DNA of 24,848 nt from Pseudomonadota bacterium (GCA_023410975.1 JAEYPG010000181.1:1-24848), one strand, 5' to 3'. Positions 1 through 8,399 are shown, counted from the first letter of the stretch. Program-made: numbers and translations. The notes: a model not told the origin generated them from the sequence alone.

Positions 1-180
1 GGCGAGGGGCTGATGCTGCGCGAGCGGCGCGGCCCCGTGGACGTCAGCGCCGCCGAGGTCGTCATCGCCCACCACGACACCGTGGTGCGCGCCGGCGACC
101 ACCTCATCGTCTTCCTGCCCAACAAGAAACAGGTGCGACAGGTGCAGAAGCTGTTCCAGGTCTCGCCCATGTTCATCTAG
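1..180 (+). CDS. trkA: TrkA, C-terminal end (cut by window start)
   Basis: This is the last 59 codons of a protein whose start lies before the window, ending at a TAG. The segment looks like the end of an RCK_C (TrkA-C) domain: a run with RAGDHLIVFLPNKK is the typical closing beta strand before the C-terminal helix VRQVQKLFQVSP. TrkA is the cytoplasmic nucleotide-binding regulator that sits under the TrkH potassium channel-like subunit and gates K+ uptake. trkH follows after 14 bases on the same strand, so the two are almost certainly co-transcribed. The NAD-binding RCK_N part cannot be seen here, so the assignment rests on the short C-terminus and on the neighbour. Confidence 0.85.
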   Translation, partial: GEGLMLRERRGPVDVSAAEVVIAHHDTVVRAGDHLIVFLPNKKQVRQVQKLFQVSPMFI

Positions 181-194
181 GCGGCGAGGCGCGC

Positions 195-1652
195 TTGCAG
201 AGCCTGCTGCCGGTCCTGGCCGTCCTCGGCGGCGTGCTGATGCTGTTCGCCGGCACGATGCTGGTGCCGCTGGCCTTCGCCTTCTTCGGCGGCGACCCGG
301 CGCTGCCGGCCTACGACAGCGCCATCCTCGTCACCTTCTTCTCCGGCCTGGCGCTGTTCCTGCTGGGCCGCCGCTCCCGCCGCGAGCTGCTGCCGCGCGA
401 CGGCTTCCTGCTGGTGAGCCTGGTGTGGACGGTGCTGCCGGCCTTCGGCGCGCTGCCGCTGCTGTTCCACATCGACGGCCTCTCGCTCACCGACGCCTAC
501 TTCGAGGCCGTCTCGGGCCTCACCACCACCGGCGCCACCGTGCTCACCGGGCTGGAGAAGCTGCCGCTGTCGATCAACGTCTGGCGCTGCCTGATGGTGT
601 TCATCGGCGGCATGGGCATCCTGGTGCTGGCGGTGGCGATCCTGCCGCTGCTGGGCGTGGGCGGCTCGCAGCTGTTCAAGGCCGAGACCCCCGGCCCGAT
701 GAAGGACCAGAAGCTCACCCCGCGCATCGCCGAGACCGCGCGCGGGCTGTGGACGGTCTACTTCGTGATGGCGCTGGGCTGCTTCCTGTCCTACCGCCTG
801 GCCGGCATGAGCTGGGCCGATGCCTTCATGCACATGTGCACCACGGTGAGCCTGGGCGGCTTCGCGGCCTACGACGCGAGCTTCGGCGCCTTCGACTCGC
901 CGGCCATCGAGATGGTGGCCACGGTGTTCATGACGCTGGCGGGCATCAACTTCGCGCTGTACTTCGTGGCCTGGCGCCGGCGCAGCCTGCGCGGGCTGTT
1001 GCGCGACCTGGAAGCCCGCCTGTACCTGACGCTGCTGGCGGCGGCCGTGGTGGTGCTGACGCTGTTCCTGATGGCGCACAACGTGTACCCCAGCTTCTTC
1101 GAGACGCTGCGCCACACCGCCTTCCACGTCGTCTCCATCGCCACCACCACCGGCTTCGCGACGCGGGACTACGCGCAGTGGCCGCCCTTCGCGCCGCTGC
1201 TGCTGCTGTTCATGTCCTGCTTCACCTGCTGCGCGGGCTCGACGGGCGGGGGCATCAAGCTCATCCGCTCGCTGCTGCTGATGAAGAGCGCGCAACGCGA
1301 GTTCAAGCGCATCGTGCATCCGCGCGCCGTGGTGCCGATCACGCTGGGCGAGGCCGCCGTGGACGCCAACGTGCTGCAGTCGGTGCTGGCCTTCATGCTG
1401 ATCTACGGCGCGGTGATGGTGGGCGCGACGCTGCTGCTGCTGTTCTCGGGGCTGGAGGTTGTGACGGCGTTCACGGCGGTGCTCTCCAGCCTGAACAACA
1501 CCGGCCCGGGCCTGGGCACGGTGGGCCCGGCGGGCACCTTCCAGCCGCTCACCGACTTCCAGGTCTGGGTCTGCACCATCACCATGCTGCTCGGGCGGCT
1601 GGAGCTGTTCTCGATCCTGGTGCTGTTCACGCGGGCGTTCTGGAGGAAGTAG
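195..1652 (+). CDS. trkH: TrkH potassium uptake channel subunit
   Basis: An integral inner-membrane protein of 485 residues, the usual length for TrkH. It forms the K+ path of the Trk system and works with the TrkA regulator encoded just upstream. Four pore-loop (selectivity filter) segments of the SKT superfamily are visible: SGLTTTGATVL near residue 106, VSLGGF near 218, ATTTGFAT near 315 and NNTGPGLG near 433. The GGMGILVLAVAILP stretch near residue 140 is also typical. Hydrophobic helices fill the rest, beginning with LLPVLAVLGGVLMLFAGTML at the N-terminus. The start is a TTG; no in-frame ATG lies upstream before the trkA stop, and the first helix would be lost with a later start. The gene converges on the GGDEF-EAL gene, with only 26 bases between the two stops. 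Confidence 0.93.
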   Translation: MQSLLPVLAVLGGVLMLFAGTMLVPLAFAFFGGDPALPAYDSAILVTFFSGLALFLLGRRSRRELLPRDGFLLVSLVWTVLPAFGALPLLFHIDGLSLTDAYFEAVSGLTTTGATVLTGLEKLPLSINVWRCLMVFIGGMGILVLAVAILPLLGVGGSQLFKAETPGPMKDQKLTPRIAETARGLWTVYFVMALGCFLSYRLAGMSWADAFMHMCTTVSLGGFAAYDASFGAFDSPAIEMVATVFMTLAGINFALYFVAWRRRSLRGLLRDLEARLYLTLLAAAVVVLTLFLMAHNVYPSFFETLRHTAFHVVSIATTTGFATRDYAQWPPFAPLLLLFMSCFTCCAGSTGGGIKLIRSLLLMKSAQREFKRIVHPRAVVPITLGEAAVDANVLQSVLAFMLIYGAVMVGATLLLLFSGLEVVTAFTAVLSSLNNTGPGLGTVGPAGTFQPLTDFQVWVCTITMLLGRLELFSILVLFTRAFWRK

Positions 1653-1678
1653 GCCGGCATGCTCGCGCGGCGCCGGCA

Positions 1679-3844
1679 CTACGCGGCCGCAGTTTCGCCC
1701 TTGGGCGCCTGGAAATAGGCCTGGGAAAAATTCTGCGCGGGTACGGGCCGGCCCCGGTAATAGCCCTGCATCTCATTGCAGCGGATGCGCTGGAGATACC
1801 TGTATTCGTCCTCGGTCTCCACGCCTTCGGCGACCACTTTCAGGTTGAGGGAGTGGGCCAGTGAAATGACCGCCTTGACGATGCTCGCATTCTGATGGTC
1901 CGAGGAAATATTGCGAACGAAGCTCTTGTCGATTTTCAGCGTGTCCAGCGGAAGGTGCTTCAGATGGCCGAGGCTGGAATAGCCGGTGCCAAAATCATCT
2001 ATGGAGATGCGAACTCCCAGGTCCTTGAGCCGGCGCAGCGTCTGCATGGACCGATTGACGTGGCGCATCATGCCATTTTCGGTAACCTCGATTTCCAGAT
2101 ACCTGGGTTCCAGTCCACTGTCCCGGAGCGCTTGGGCAACCTGGGGTACCAGAGAGTCCCTTTCAAGTTGAAGCGGGGAAACGTTCACCGAGACCACAAT
2201 GGGCGGAAACCCGGCATCCTGCCATGCACGGTTTTGCAGGCAGGCGGTGCGCAGGACCCATTCGCCGACCGCCTCCATCAACCCTGCGTCTTCCGCCAGC
2301 GGGAGAAATTCGTTGGGCCCCATGATTCGAAGGCCGGGCCGTTGCCAGCGAATCAGCGCTTCTGTCCCCACCACGACCCCAGTATCAAGATCGCATTTTG
2401 GCTGGTAATGCAGCAAGAATTCCTGGTTCTCGATGGCCCGGCGCAGGCTGGAAATCATCTCCAGGCCGTTGATTCCCGTATCGTCCAGGTTTTCCGAGAA
2501 GTACTGTGAAGTGTTGCGCCCAAGCCGCTTGGCCTCGAACATTGCAGCATCCGCGTGCCTGAGCAAGGCCGCGGAATCCGAGCCATGGGCCGGGAACATG
2601 CTGATGCCCACACTGCAGGTCACCTGAACTTCGACGCCATTGACAACCCAGGGCTTGGCAACGTCGGCCAGTATGCGCTGCACGGTCCTTTCGATGGTTT
2701 TCTGGTTGAGCTGATTCACCAGCACCAGCACGAATTCGTCGCCACCCAGGCGAGCCACCGTGTCGCTCGCGCGTACACAATGCCGGAGCCGGTCGGCGAT
2801 GGTAATCAGCAACTCGTCGCCAAATTGGTGGCCCAGGCTGTCGTTGATGTACTTGAATTTGTCCAGGTCCAGGAAAACCACGGCGACGCACTTTCCCTCC
2901 CGGCGGGCGCCGCTTATCGCCTGCTCCAGGTGCTCCTCCATCAGCGCACGATTCGCGAGCTTGGTCAGCGGATCGTGGGTGGCACGGAAATGGACTTCTG
3001 CTTCGCTGAGCTTGCGTTGGGTGATGTCCTCGACGGTGCCCTCGTAAAAGACAACCTCGCCGGCTTCATTGCGCACGGCACGGGAATTCTCTGAAATCCA
3101 GATGACGGAGCCGTCGCGTTTATAAACCCGGGATTCGAAGTTGGATACGATTCCGTCCCTGTCCATGATCTGCATGAATTCGAGCCGGCGATTCGCGTCC
3201 ACGTAAAGCTGGGAACCTATGTCGCGCAGGCTTTCGATCAGCTGGCCGGGCGAGTCGTATCCATAGATGCGGGCCAAGGCTGGGTTGACGTCAAGATAGC
3301 CTTGCGCCAGCGTGGACTGATAAATTCCCTCGATGGCATTTTCAAAAATGCTTCGGTAGCGGCGTTCAGCCTCCAGCCGACTCTCGTCGGCTTTTTTCCG
3401 ATTGGTGACGTCCTGGATGATGCCCTCCAGGACAGAAAAGCCCTGGTCGGCCCGCTTGACGGCGGCCCCCCGCTCCACGACCCAGCGCAACTCGCCGCTC
3501 TTTCTCACGATCCGGTATTCCAGCTCGTATTTCGTGCCATTTTCCAGGGCTGCATCGATCACCTGCCGAACGTGCTCGCGGTCGCCGGAAAAGATGATCC
3601 GATCGAAGGAAACCGTGGCTTGTCCTAGCAATTCTTCCGGGCGGTAGCCGGTCAGCTCGAAGGCCCCCTGGCTCACGAACTCCATGGTCCATGCCGCGTC
3701 AGCCAGGCAGCGATAAACCATGCCGTCGATGTTCGCCAGCAGGGCTTCGAGCGAATGGATCGCGGGCGTGGACTGCTTGCCAGCATCCAGCACGCCGGAA
3801 ACGGGATGACCCATGACATACAGGCTAGGCACGAACACCTTCAT
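1679..3844 (-). CDS. PAS-PAS-GGDEF-EAL cyclic-di-GMP turnover protein
   Basis: A soluble 721-residue signalling protein with no membrane helix. Order of domains: PAS (about 36-150), PAS (about 160-278), GGDEF (about 285-450) and EAL (about 465-710). The GGDEF motif is intact (367-371), and an RxxD inhibitory site (R358-D361) lies five residues before it, so product inhibition by c-di-GMP is expected if it is a cyclase. The EAL domain keeps E495-A-L, the Q481 of HYQPK, TEN with E589, DDFGTGYSS from 616, the LKIDK lysines, E673 and Q693, so phosphodiesterase activity is plausible too. Which activity dominates cannot be told. The PAS domains probably sense a ligand or redox signal; no haem or flavin motif was recognised. 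The gene stands alone, convergent with trkH. Its base composition is clearly lower in GC (33/60 in one sampled line, against 40/60 in trkH), which suggests a different origin. No good Shine-Dalgarno precedes the ATG; Met12 is an alternative start. Confidence 0.95.
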   Translation of the reverse strand: MKVFVPSLYVMGHPVSGVLDAGKQSTPAIHSLEALLANIDGMVYRCLADAAWTMEFVSQGAFELTGYRPEELLGQATVSFDRIIFSGDREHVRQVIDAALENGTKYELEYRIVRKSGELRWVVERGAAVKRADQGFSVLEGIIQDVTNRKKADESRLEAERRYRSIFENAIEGIYQSTLAQGYLDVNPALARIYGYDSPGQLIESLRDIGSQLYVDANRRLEFMQIMDRDGIVSNFESRVYKRDGSVIWISENSRAVRNEAGEVVFYEGTVEDITQRKLSEAEVHFRATHDPLTKLANRALMEEHLEQAISGARREGKCVAVVFLDLDKFKYINDSLGHQFGDELLITIADRLRHCVRASDTVARLGGDEFVLVLVNQLNQKTIERTVQRILADVAKPWVVNGVEVQVTCSVGISMFPAHGSDSAALLRHADAAMFEAKRLGRNTSQYFSENLDDTGINGLEMISSLRRAIENQEFLLHYQPKCDLDTGVVVGTEALIRWQRPGLRIMGPNEFLPLAEDAGLMEAVGEWVLRTACLQNRAWQDAGFPPIVVSVNVSPLQLERDSLVPQVAQALRDSGLEPRYLEIEVTENGMMRHVNRSMQTLRRLKDLGVRISIDDFGTGYSSLGHLKHLPLDTLKIDKSFVRNISSDHQNASIVKAVISLAHSLNLKVVAEGVETEDEYRYLQRIRCNEMQGYYRGRPVPAQNFSQAYFQAPKGETAAA

Positions 3845-4181
3845 TCATTCGTCCATTCGTGCAGTGATGTGAGCCTCAAAACTCAATGAGAAATGGAAAG
3901 CGTGAAATTGTCACGCTGCCCGCGTTCTTTGCTGGCGGGGGTTTGATAATGTCGGCTTGTATTTTCCCTGTTTTTGTGCATAAAAACCGGGCCTGCACCT
4001 CAACTGGGCCGGCGGCATTTTAGGCACTGCACTGGTGCCTTGTGTTCCCCCCGGGGCGCCGCTCGAACCCGGCATGGTGCTGTGGCTTCGCCCGCAGCAC
4101 CGCCCGGGGTGCACAAATCTTTGCCGGAAGAGTTTCCTTTCGATGGGCAAGCATCTGGGAGATTGCCCGGAAGGGGGTTCT
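3845..4181. other. Intergenic region upstream of the GGDEF-EAL gene
   Basis: A stretch of 337 bases with no supported gene. The half next to the GGDEF-EAL start (to about 3990) is AT-rich compared with the rest of the window and should hold that gene's promoter on the minus strand; no convincing -35/-10 pair was found. It contains the 7-bp inverted repeat listed separately. A weak hairpin, AGGCAC/GTGCCT with a 7-nt loop at 4022-4040, lies further out. The far end lies downstream of the hydrolase stop and has no clear terminator with a T-run. Confidence 0.6.
3899..3917. promoter_or_regulatory. Perfect 7-bp inverted repeat, candidate operator
   Basis: The sequence AGCGTGAAATTGTCACGCT has perfect 7-bp arms (AGCGTGA and TCACGCT) around a 5-nt spacer. 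It lies about 55-75 bases upstream of the GGDEF-EAL start codon, where an operator would be expected. The GTGA-N5-TCAC core resembles a CRP/FNR-family site, but the spacer is one base short of the usual six, so no regulator is named. On the minus strand GTGACA inside it could also serve as a -35. Confidence 0.4.
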
Positions 4182-5030
4182 TCACCGCGCTGTCGGCGGC
4201 GCCTCCGGCTCCGCCTCGCTGGCAGCCGTCTGCTCGGAAGCCTGGCGTCCCGCCGCCGCCTTGCCCGCCTGTGCCGCACCCGTGTCGCCGTTGCGCCGCA
4301 CCTGCGCCAGCATCTCGCCCATCCACTGCGTCAGCAGGGCGGTGTAGGCGCGCTGCGAGGCCTCGTCGGTGAGCCCGTGGTCGGCGCCGGCGATGCAGCG
4401 GTAGGTCAGCGAGCGCGCCTGCAGGCAGGCTTCGCGGTAGCTGGTGATGACGGGGTGCGGCACGCGGTCGTCATGCTCGGACTCCACGATCAGCACGTCG
4501 CCCTCGAAGTCGGCGCAGGCGCGCAGCGCGCGGTTGTCGTCGGCCTTGATGAAGCTGCGGCGGTAGGCCTTGAGGTCCTGGTCCTTGTGCAGCTGCACCT
4601 TGGGCACTTCCCAGCCGGTGTCGATGTAGAGCGCAGGCACCCGCAGCGCCAGCCAGCGCACGCGGCGCATGGTGGTCAGGATCGCGGCCAGGTAGCCGCC
4701 GTAGCTGCTGCCCACCACGGCAATGGCGTCCGGGTTCACGTGCGGGTGGCGCACGAGCCGGTCGTAGGCGGCCAGCACGTCGCGCAGGTTGCTGTCGCGC
4801 GAGACGGACTCGCGCTGCTCCTTGGTGTCGGCATGGCCGCGCAGGTCGAAGGCCAGGCACACGCAGCCCAGCGCCGCGATCTCGCGTGCCCGGTTGAGGT
4901 ACTGCTCCTGGCTGCCGCCCCAGCCATGCACGAACAGCACGCCGGGCATGGCGGCGCCGGGCGTGATGACGGTGCCGTCGATGCTCACTGCATCGACGGC
5001 GATCTCGACGGCTTGCTCGCGTGTGCTCAT
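4182..5030 (-). CDS. Alpha/beta-fold hydrolase (S33/dienelactone-hydrolase-like)
   Basis: A 282-residue predicted serine hydrolase, probably cytoplasmic (no signal peptide). A catalytic triad can be placed: nucleophile Ser109 in GSSYG, acid Asp187 or Asp188 in ESEHDDRVPH, and His218 in GADHG. The oxyanion motif HGWGG is at 35-39. The last 40 or so residues are an Ala/Glu/Gln-rich tail beyond the fold and look disordered. The substrate is unknown. A very strong Shine-Dalgarno, AAGGAGG, sits just before the ATG. The start is 24 bases after the stop of the DUF3182 gene on the same strand, so the two are very likely one operon and may act on the same substrate. Confidence 0.88.
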   Translation of the reverse strand: MSTREQAVEIAVDAVSIDGTVITPGAAMPGVLFVHGWGGSQEQYLNRAREIAALGCVCLAFDLRGHADTKEQRESVSRDSNLRDVLAAYDRLVRHPHVNPDAIAVVGSSYGGYLAAILTTMRRVRWLALRVPALYIDTGWEVPKVQLHKDQDLKAYRRSFIKADDNRALRACADFEGDVLIVESEHDDRVPHPVITSYREACLQARSLTYRCIAGADHGLTDEASQRAYTALLTQWMGEMLAQVRRNGDTGAAQAGKAAAGRQASEQTAASEAEPEAPPTAR

Positions 5031-5054
5031 AAGCCTCCTTTTGGCGTTGAAGAA

Positions 5055-6269
5055 TCAGCTTTCGTCGCTGTGCAGCAGCGCGTACTTGGTGAGCGGGCCC
5101 ACGTGCTCGTCCACGCCGCGGTAGTACAGGACGGCGCCTTCGGGCAGCGGGCCGAGCTCGCCGTGCGCCTCCACGGTGGAGGCACGCGCGGTTTCGCGCC
5201 GAGGGTCTTCGCACAGCGCCTGCAGCGCCGCCACCTCGGCGCCGCTGGCGCCGCCGATGCGCCAGGACTGCTCCAGCACGCCGACGTGCTCGCGCCCGGC
5301 GGCGTCGCGGCCCTGCACCACGTCGTAGTTGGCGCGCGAGGCCAGGAAGCCCTCGAAGCAGTCGCGCGCGGCCTCGTGGTAGATGCGCGCCAGCGCCACG
5401 GCGCGGGACGCCTGCGGATCGCCGCTGTCCAGCGCCAGCTGCTCCAAGCGCTCGAAGCCGCCGCGCACCACCGTGAGCGTGGAGCCGCCGTAGACCTCCT
5501 GGCCGTGTCGGCTGAGGGTGTTGCGCTGGGTGCCGAAGTAGCTCGCCACCAGCGTGCCCAGGCGCAGCAGCCCGATGCTCCAGGTCTTCACCCCGTCGGC
5601 CAGGTTGCGCTCCAGCACCAGGCCGTGGCGCTCGACCTGATCCACCGGCAGTGCGGCCAGCTGCGCCTGCAGCGCCGCTGCGTCCTGCGCTACCGACTGG
5701 CCTGAGCCGCCTATGCCGCAGGCCAGTTTCAGGCGTACCGGGCCGTCCGCCAGCAGCCGTGCACCGGCCGCGCGGGCGTCGTCCAGGCTGAAGGCGGAGT
5801 AGCCGGGCAGCACGCTGTCGCGCACGCGTTCGCCGAAGCACTCGCTCCAGCCCTCGGGTGCGGCGGCATCGGGCCGGACCAGCCCATGCGTGATGACTTT
5901 GCTGGCGACGAAGGGCGCGGGCACCACGCCGCCGAACAGGTCCTCCTCGCCGCGGATGCCCAGGCGCCGTGCCGCCTCCAGCGAGGTGATGGTCTCGTTG
6001 GGTACCGCGTAGCCCAGCGCGCCGGGCAGGTAGCTGGCGCCGGGCGCGATGTCGCCTTCCGTGAAGTCGCAGCCCATCAGCGTCGCCAGGCGCTGCGCGA
6101 TGCCGCGCTGCGTGGCGAGCTCGTGCTCGCGCGCATCGGCGCGGCAGGCCACGAAACTCAAGCGCCGATGCGGCGTGAGCGCGGGGCGCGCGCTGCTGGC
6201 CGGTTCGACAAGGGCCACGGGAGGATGCCGGCCACCGGCCGACGGGACGAGAAAGGCTTCGTTCACCAT
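5055..6269 (-). CDS. DUF3182-like protein, ATP-grasp-like
   Basis: I read this as a DUF3182 family member of 404 residues, from memory of the family's look and not from a search. Its fold resembles ATP-grasp enzymes: KLACGIGGSGQ looks like the lysine plus glycine-rich loop, LVLERNL like the strand that contacts adenine, and GVLEQSWRIGG like the metal-binding E-x-N-x-R motif, with Ser in place of the usual Asn. It may therefore ligate a carboxylate to an amine, thiol or carboxylate; the true reaction is unknown. The ATG at 6269 is preferred; a TTG at 6320 would add 17 Pro-rich residues that do not look like part of the domain. Neither start has a strong Shine-Dalgarno. It is the first gene of a two-gene unit with the hydrolase that follows 24 bases downstream. 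Confidence 0.75.
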   Translation of the reverse strand: MVNEAFLVPSAGGRHPPVALVEPASSARPALTPHRRLSFVACRADAREHELATQRGIAQRLATLMGCDFTEGDIAPGASYLPGALGYAVPNETITSLEAARRLGIRGEEDLFGGVVPAPFVASKVITHGLVRPDAAAPEGWSECFGERVRDSVLPGYSAFSLDDARAAGARLLADGPVRLKLACGIGGSGQSVAQDAAALQAQLAALPVDQVERHGLVLERNLADGVKTWSIGLLRLGTLVASYFGTQRNTLSRHGQEVYGGSTLTVVRGGFERLEQLALDSGDPQASRAVALARIYHEAARDCFEGFLASRANYDVVQGRDAAGREHVGVLEQSWRIGGASGAEVAALQALCEDPRRETARASTVEAHGELGPLPEGAVLYYRGVDEHVGPLTKYALLHSDES

Positions 6270-6374
6270 GGGGAACCCCGGATCGGTCGGCGAGAGTGCC
6301 GGATGCCCGGGATTCGGCAACGGCCGTGCCCAGGCCTTGCTGTGTTCAGCCCGGGCTTGGCATCCGTGGGCGGC

Positions 6375-7280
6375 TCAGGGTTTGGAAAGCTGCAGCAGCC
6401 GCATCAGCGTGGCCGCATTGCGCTGGCCCTGGTCCTCGTGGTTGTTGTTGAACACCACGTGGCAGCTGGCCACGCGCGCGGCGAGCTGGCGCAGGTGCCT
6501 GGCGATCTCGCCCAGCTCGGCCTCGCTGTAGTCGTAGTTGAAGCGGTCGGAGGCGGCGGTGGTGGGCCCCGCCATGTTCCAGCTCTCGGTGTTGCGCCCA
6601 TGCAGACGCAGTAGTGCGACGCCGGGGTGCGTGGCCTCCCACAGCGCCGGCACGCTGTTGCTGAAGCCCTGCGGGCCGTCCACCACGGTGTGCACCAGGC
6701 TCAGGTCCCGCAGCAGCGCCAGCGTGTCCGCCCGGTGCTTCTCGTCGAACCAGCTCTTGTGGCGGAACTCCACGCTGAGCATGTGCTCGGGCATGTGCGC
6801 GGCGCAGTCCTGCACGTGCTCGATGCCGGCGGGGTTGCACACCACCCAGGGCGCGAACTGGAAGTGCACCAGGCCCAGCCGGCCGGTTTCCTGCAGCGGC
6901 TGCAGCGCCTGCTGAAAGCGGCGCCAGAGCTCGGCACGGATCTCCGGCGGCACGTGCTTCCAGTACAGGTTGCGCCCTTCCGGCCAGGCCAGCGCCTGGC
7001 GCAGGTCCTCGTGCAGCACCTTCGGTTGAGTCTGGTGGCCGGTAAAGAGCCGGAAGGCCTTGACGTTCATCGTGAAGTCCGCCGGCGTGCGCTCGGCCCA
7101 CAGCCGCGCCGTGCTGGGGGAGGGCATGGCGTAGTAGGAGGAGTCCACCTCCACCAGCGGGAACTGCGTGGCGTAGTAGCGCAGCCGCGCCTCGGCGCTG
7201 CTGGCCTCCTTGGGATAGAAGCGCCCGCAGTCGATCAGCGATTTATCGGTCCACGACGCGGTGCCGATCCGGATGTCCAT
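6375..7280 (-). CDS. DUF72 (YecE-like) family protein
   Basis: A 301-residue cytoplasmic protein of the DUF72 family, a TIM-barrel-like fold of unknown function. Typical features are the opening IRIGTASWTDKSL, the FYP soon after, LVEVDSSYYAMPS, the NVKAFRLFTGH strand, LSVEFRHKSW and the closing FNNNHEDQGQRNA. The ATG at 7280 is chosen because GIGTASW-type sequence normally begins within a few residues of the start, and AAGGCGG lies at a suitable distance upstream. A longer reading to 7376 would add 32 residues of basic, low-complexity sequence that overlap the end of glk. The gene follows glk by 34 bases on the same strand and may be co-transcribed with it. Confidence 0.88.
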   Translation of the reverse strand: MDIRIGTASWTDKSLIDCGRFYPKEASSAEARLRYYATQFPLVEVDSSYYAMPSPSTARLWAERTPADFTMNVKAFRLFTGHQTQPKVLHEDLRQALAWPEGRNLYWKHVPPEIRAELWRRFQQALQPLQETGRLGLVHFQFAPWVVCNPAGIEHVQDCAAHMPEHMLSVEFRHKSWFDEKHRADTLALLRDLSLVHTVVDGPQGFSNSVPALWEATHPGVALLRLHGRNTESWNMAGPTTAASDRFNYDYSEAELGEIARHLRQLAARVASCHVVFNNNHEDQGQRNAATLMRLLQLSKP

Positions 7281-7314
7281 GCAACCGCCTTTCCGATGGG
7301 CGCCGTGGCTTCGG

Positions 7315-8286
7315 TCAGCCTTGTTCCAGCGCCCGCGCCGCGCCCAGCAGCGCCGGGTCCTCGGCGCGGATGACAAAGGTGGGAATGTCCTTCAGGTACT
7401 CGCGGAAGCGGCCCTTGGCCTCGAAGGCGGCGCGGAAGGGCGACGCGGTGAAGTAGGGGCCAAGCTTGGGCACGATGCCCCCGCCCACGTACACGCCGCC
7501 GCGCGCGCCCAGTGTCAGCGCCAGGTTGCCGGCGGCGCTGCCCAGCAGCGCGCAGAAGCGCTGCAGCGCCTCGGCGCACTGCGCGTCGCTGCCGGCCAGC
7601 GCCTTCTGGCTGATCTCCGCGGCGCCCAGCGGCTGCGCCGGCACGCCGTCGAGCGTGGCGATGGCGCGGTAGAGGTTCTCCAGGCCCATGCCGGAAACCA
7701 CGCGCTCGATGGAGACGTGGTCGAGCTCTTTCCACAGCACGCGCAGGATGTCGGCCTCGCGCTCGCAGGTGGGCGCCGCCGTGGCATGGCCGCCTTCGCC
7801 GGGCACGGCGACCCAGCGCCCGTCGTGGCCGCGCACCAGCGAGGCCATGCCCAGCCCGGTGCCCGGGCCGATGAGCACGCGCGGCGCGCCCTCCACGGCG
7901 CTGCCGCCGCCCACGGGATCGAGCTGCATGCCGGAGAGCGCGGGCAGCGCCAGCGCCAGCGCCTCGAAGTCGTTGAGCATGCACAGGCGCCGCAGGCCCA
8001 GCGCCTGGCGCGTGGCCTCGATGGAGAAGCGCCAGGGACTGTTGGTCATCTGCAGCCAGTCGCTCTCGATGGGGTTGGCGATGGCGATGGCCGCCTCGCG
8101 CAACGGGAGGGGCCGGCTCGACAACCGCGCGAGGTAGGCCTGCACGGCGGCGGCCAGGTCGGCGTGGTCCGCGGTCGGCAGGGTGCACGCGGAATGCAGG
8201 TGGCCGAAGTCGTCGAGCAGCGCGAAGCGGGCGTTGGTGCCGCCCACGTCGCCCACGAGGCGCAGGGTGTCAGGTCCGGGCTGCAT
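7315..8286 (-). CDS. glk: Glucokinase
   Basis: A 323-residue cytoplasmic enzyme that phosphorylates glucose to glucose 6-phosphate with ATP. It belongs to the bacterial (E. coli Glk-type) glucokinase family. Visible motifs are the phosphate-1 loop GDVGGTN at 12-18, the catalytic Asp106 in NDFEALAL, the IGPGTGLG loop at 139-146, EGGH at 164-167 and the adenosine-side YVGGGIVPKL near the C-terminus. The length fits the family. It has no zinc-binding CxCGxxGC motif of ROK kinases, which supports the Glk family rather than ROK. The gene lies downstream of the tRNA-Thr but is shielded by that gene's terminator, so it should have its own promoter in the 80 or so bases ahead of it. DUF72 follows in the same direction. 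Confidence 0.95.
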   Translation of the reverse strand: MQPGPDTLRLVGDVGGTNARFALLDDFGHLHSACTLPTADHADLAAAVQAYLARLSSRPLPLREAAIAIANPIESDWLQMTNSPWRFSIEATRQALGLRRLCMLNDFEALALALPALSGMQLDPVGGGSAVEGAPRVLIGPGTGLGMASLVRGHDGRWVAVPGEGGHATAAPTCEREADILRVLWKELDHVSIERVVSGMGLENLYRAIATLDGVPAQPLGAAEISQKALAGSDAQCAEALQRFCALLGSAAGNLALTLGARGGVYVGGGIVPKLGPYFTASPFRAAFEAKGRFREYLKDIPTFVIRAEDPALLGAARALEQG

Positions 8287-8364
8287 GGCGAGGCTTCACT
8301 CCAATCCCGTTCAGGTCCGAAAGATTGCCGTCACGTCCGCGAAGGCGTTTTGGCAGGCCCCAAC

Positions 8365-8399
8365 GAAAAAACCCAGGTTCCGTGAGGAACCTGGGTTTT
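8365..8399 (-). terminator. Rho-independent terminator of tRNA-Thr
   Basis: A perfect 14-bp inverted repeat (arms 8368-8381 and 8386-8399) closes on the 4-nt loop GTGA in plus-strand sense. On the minus strand the hairpin is followed by a run of T, as expected for a factor-independent terminator just downstream of the tRNA. The A/T pairs at the base also give a short T-run on the plus strand. Confidence 0.93.

Noticed and set aside
1653..1677. Bidirectional terminator between trkH and the GGDEF-EAL gene
   Set aside because: Only a 6-bp GCCGGC stem with a 13-nt loop and no T-run on either strand.
177..1679. A 500-codon minus-strand frame across all of trkH
   Set aside because: Very rich in Arg, Gln, His and Gly, with no domain and no ribosome site. 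It is the antisense shadow of a high-GC gene whose sense product has all TrkH filter motifs.
3950..4024. A 24-codon plus-strand frame in the GGDEF-EAL upstream region
   Set aside because: No convincing ribosome site or promoter, and no recognisable peptide character.
4022..4040. Hairpin AGGCAC/GTGCCT as hydrolase terminator
   Set aside because: Six base pairs with a 7-nt loop, over 140 bases from the hydrolase stop and without a T-run on the minus strand.
6270..6320. TTG start extending the DUF3182 protein by 17 residues
   Set aside because: The extra residues are Pro-rich and unlike the domain, and the ribosome site is no better than that of the ATG at 6269.
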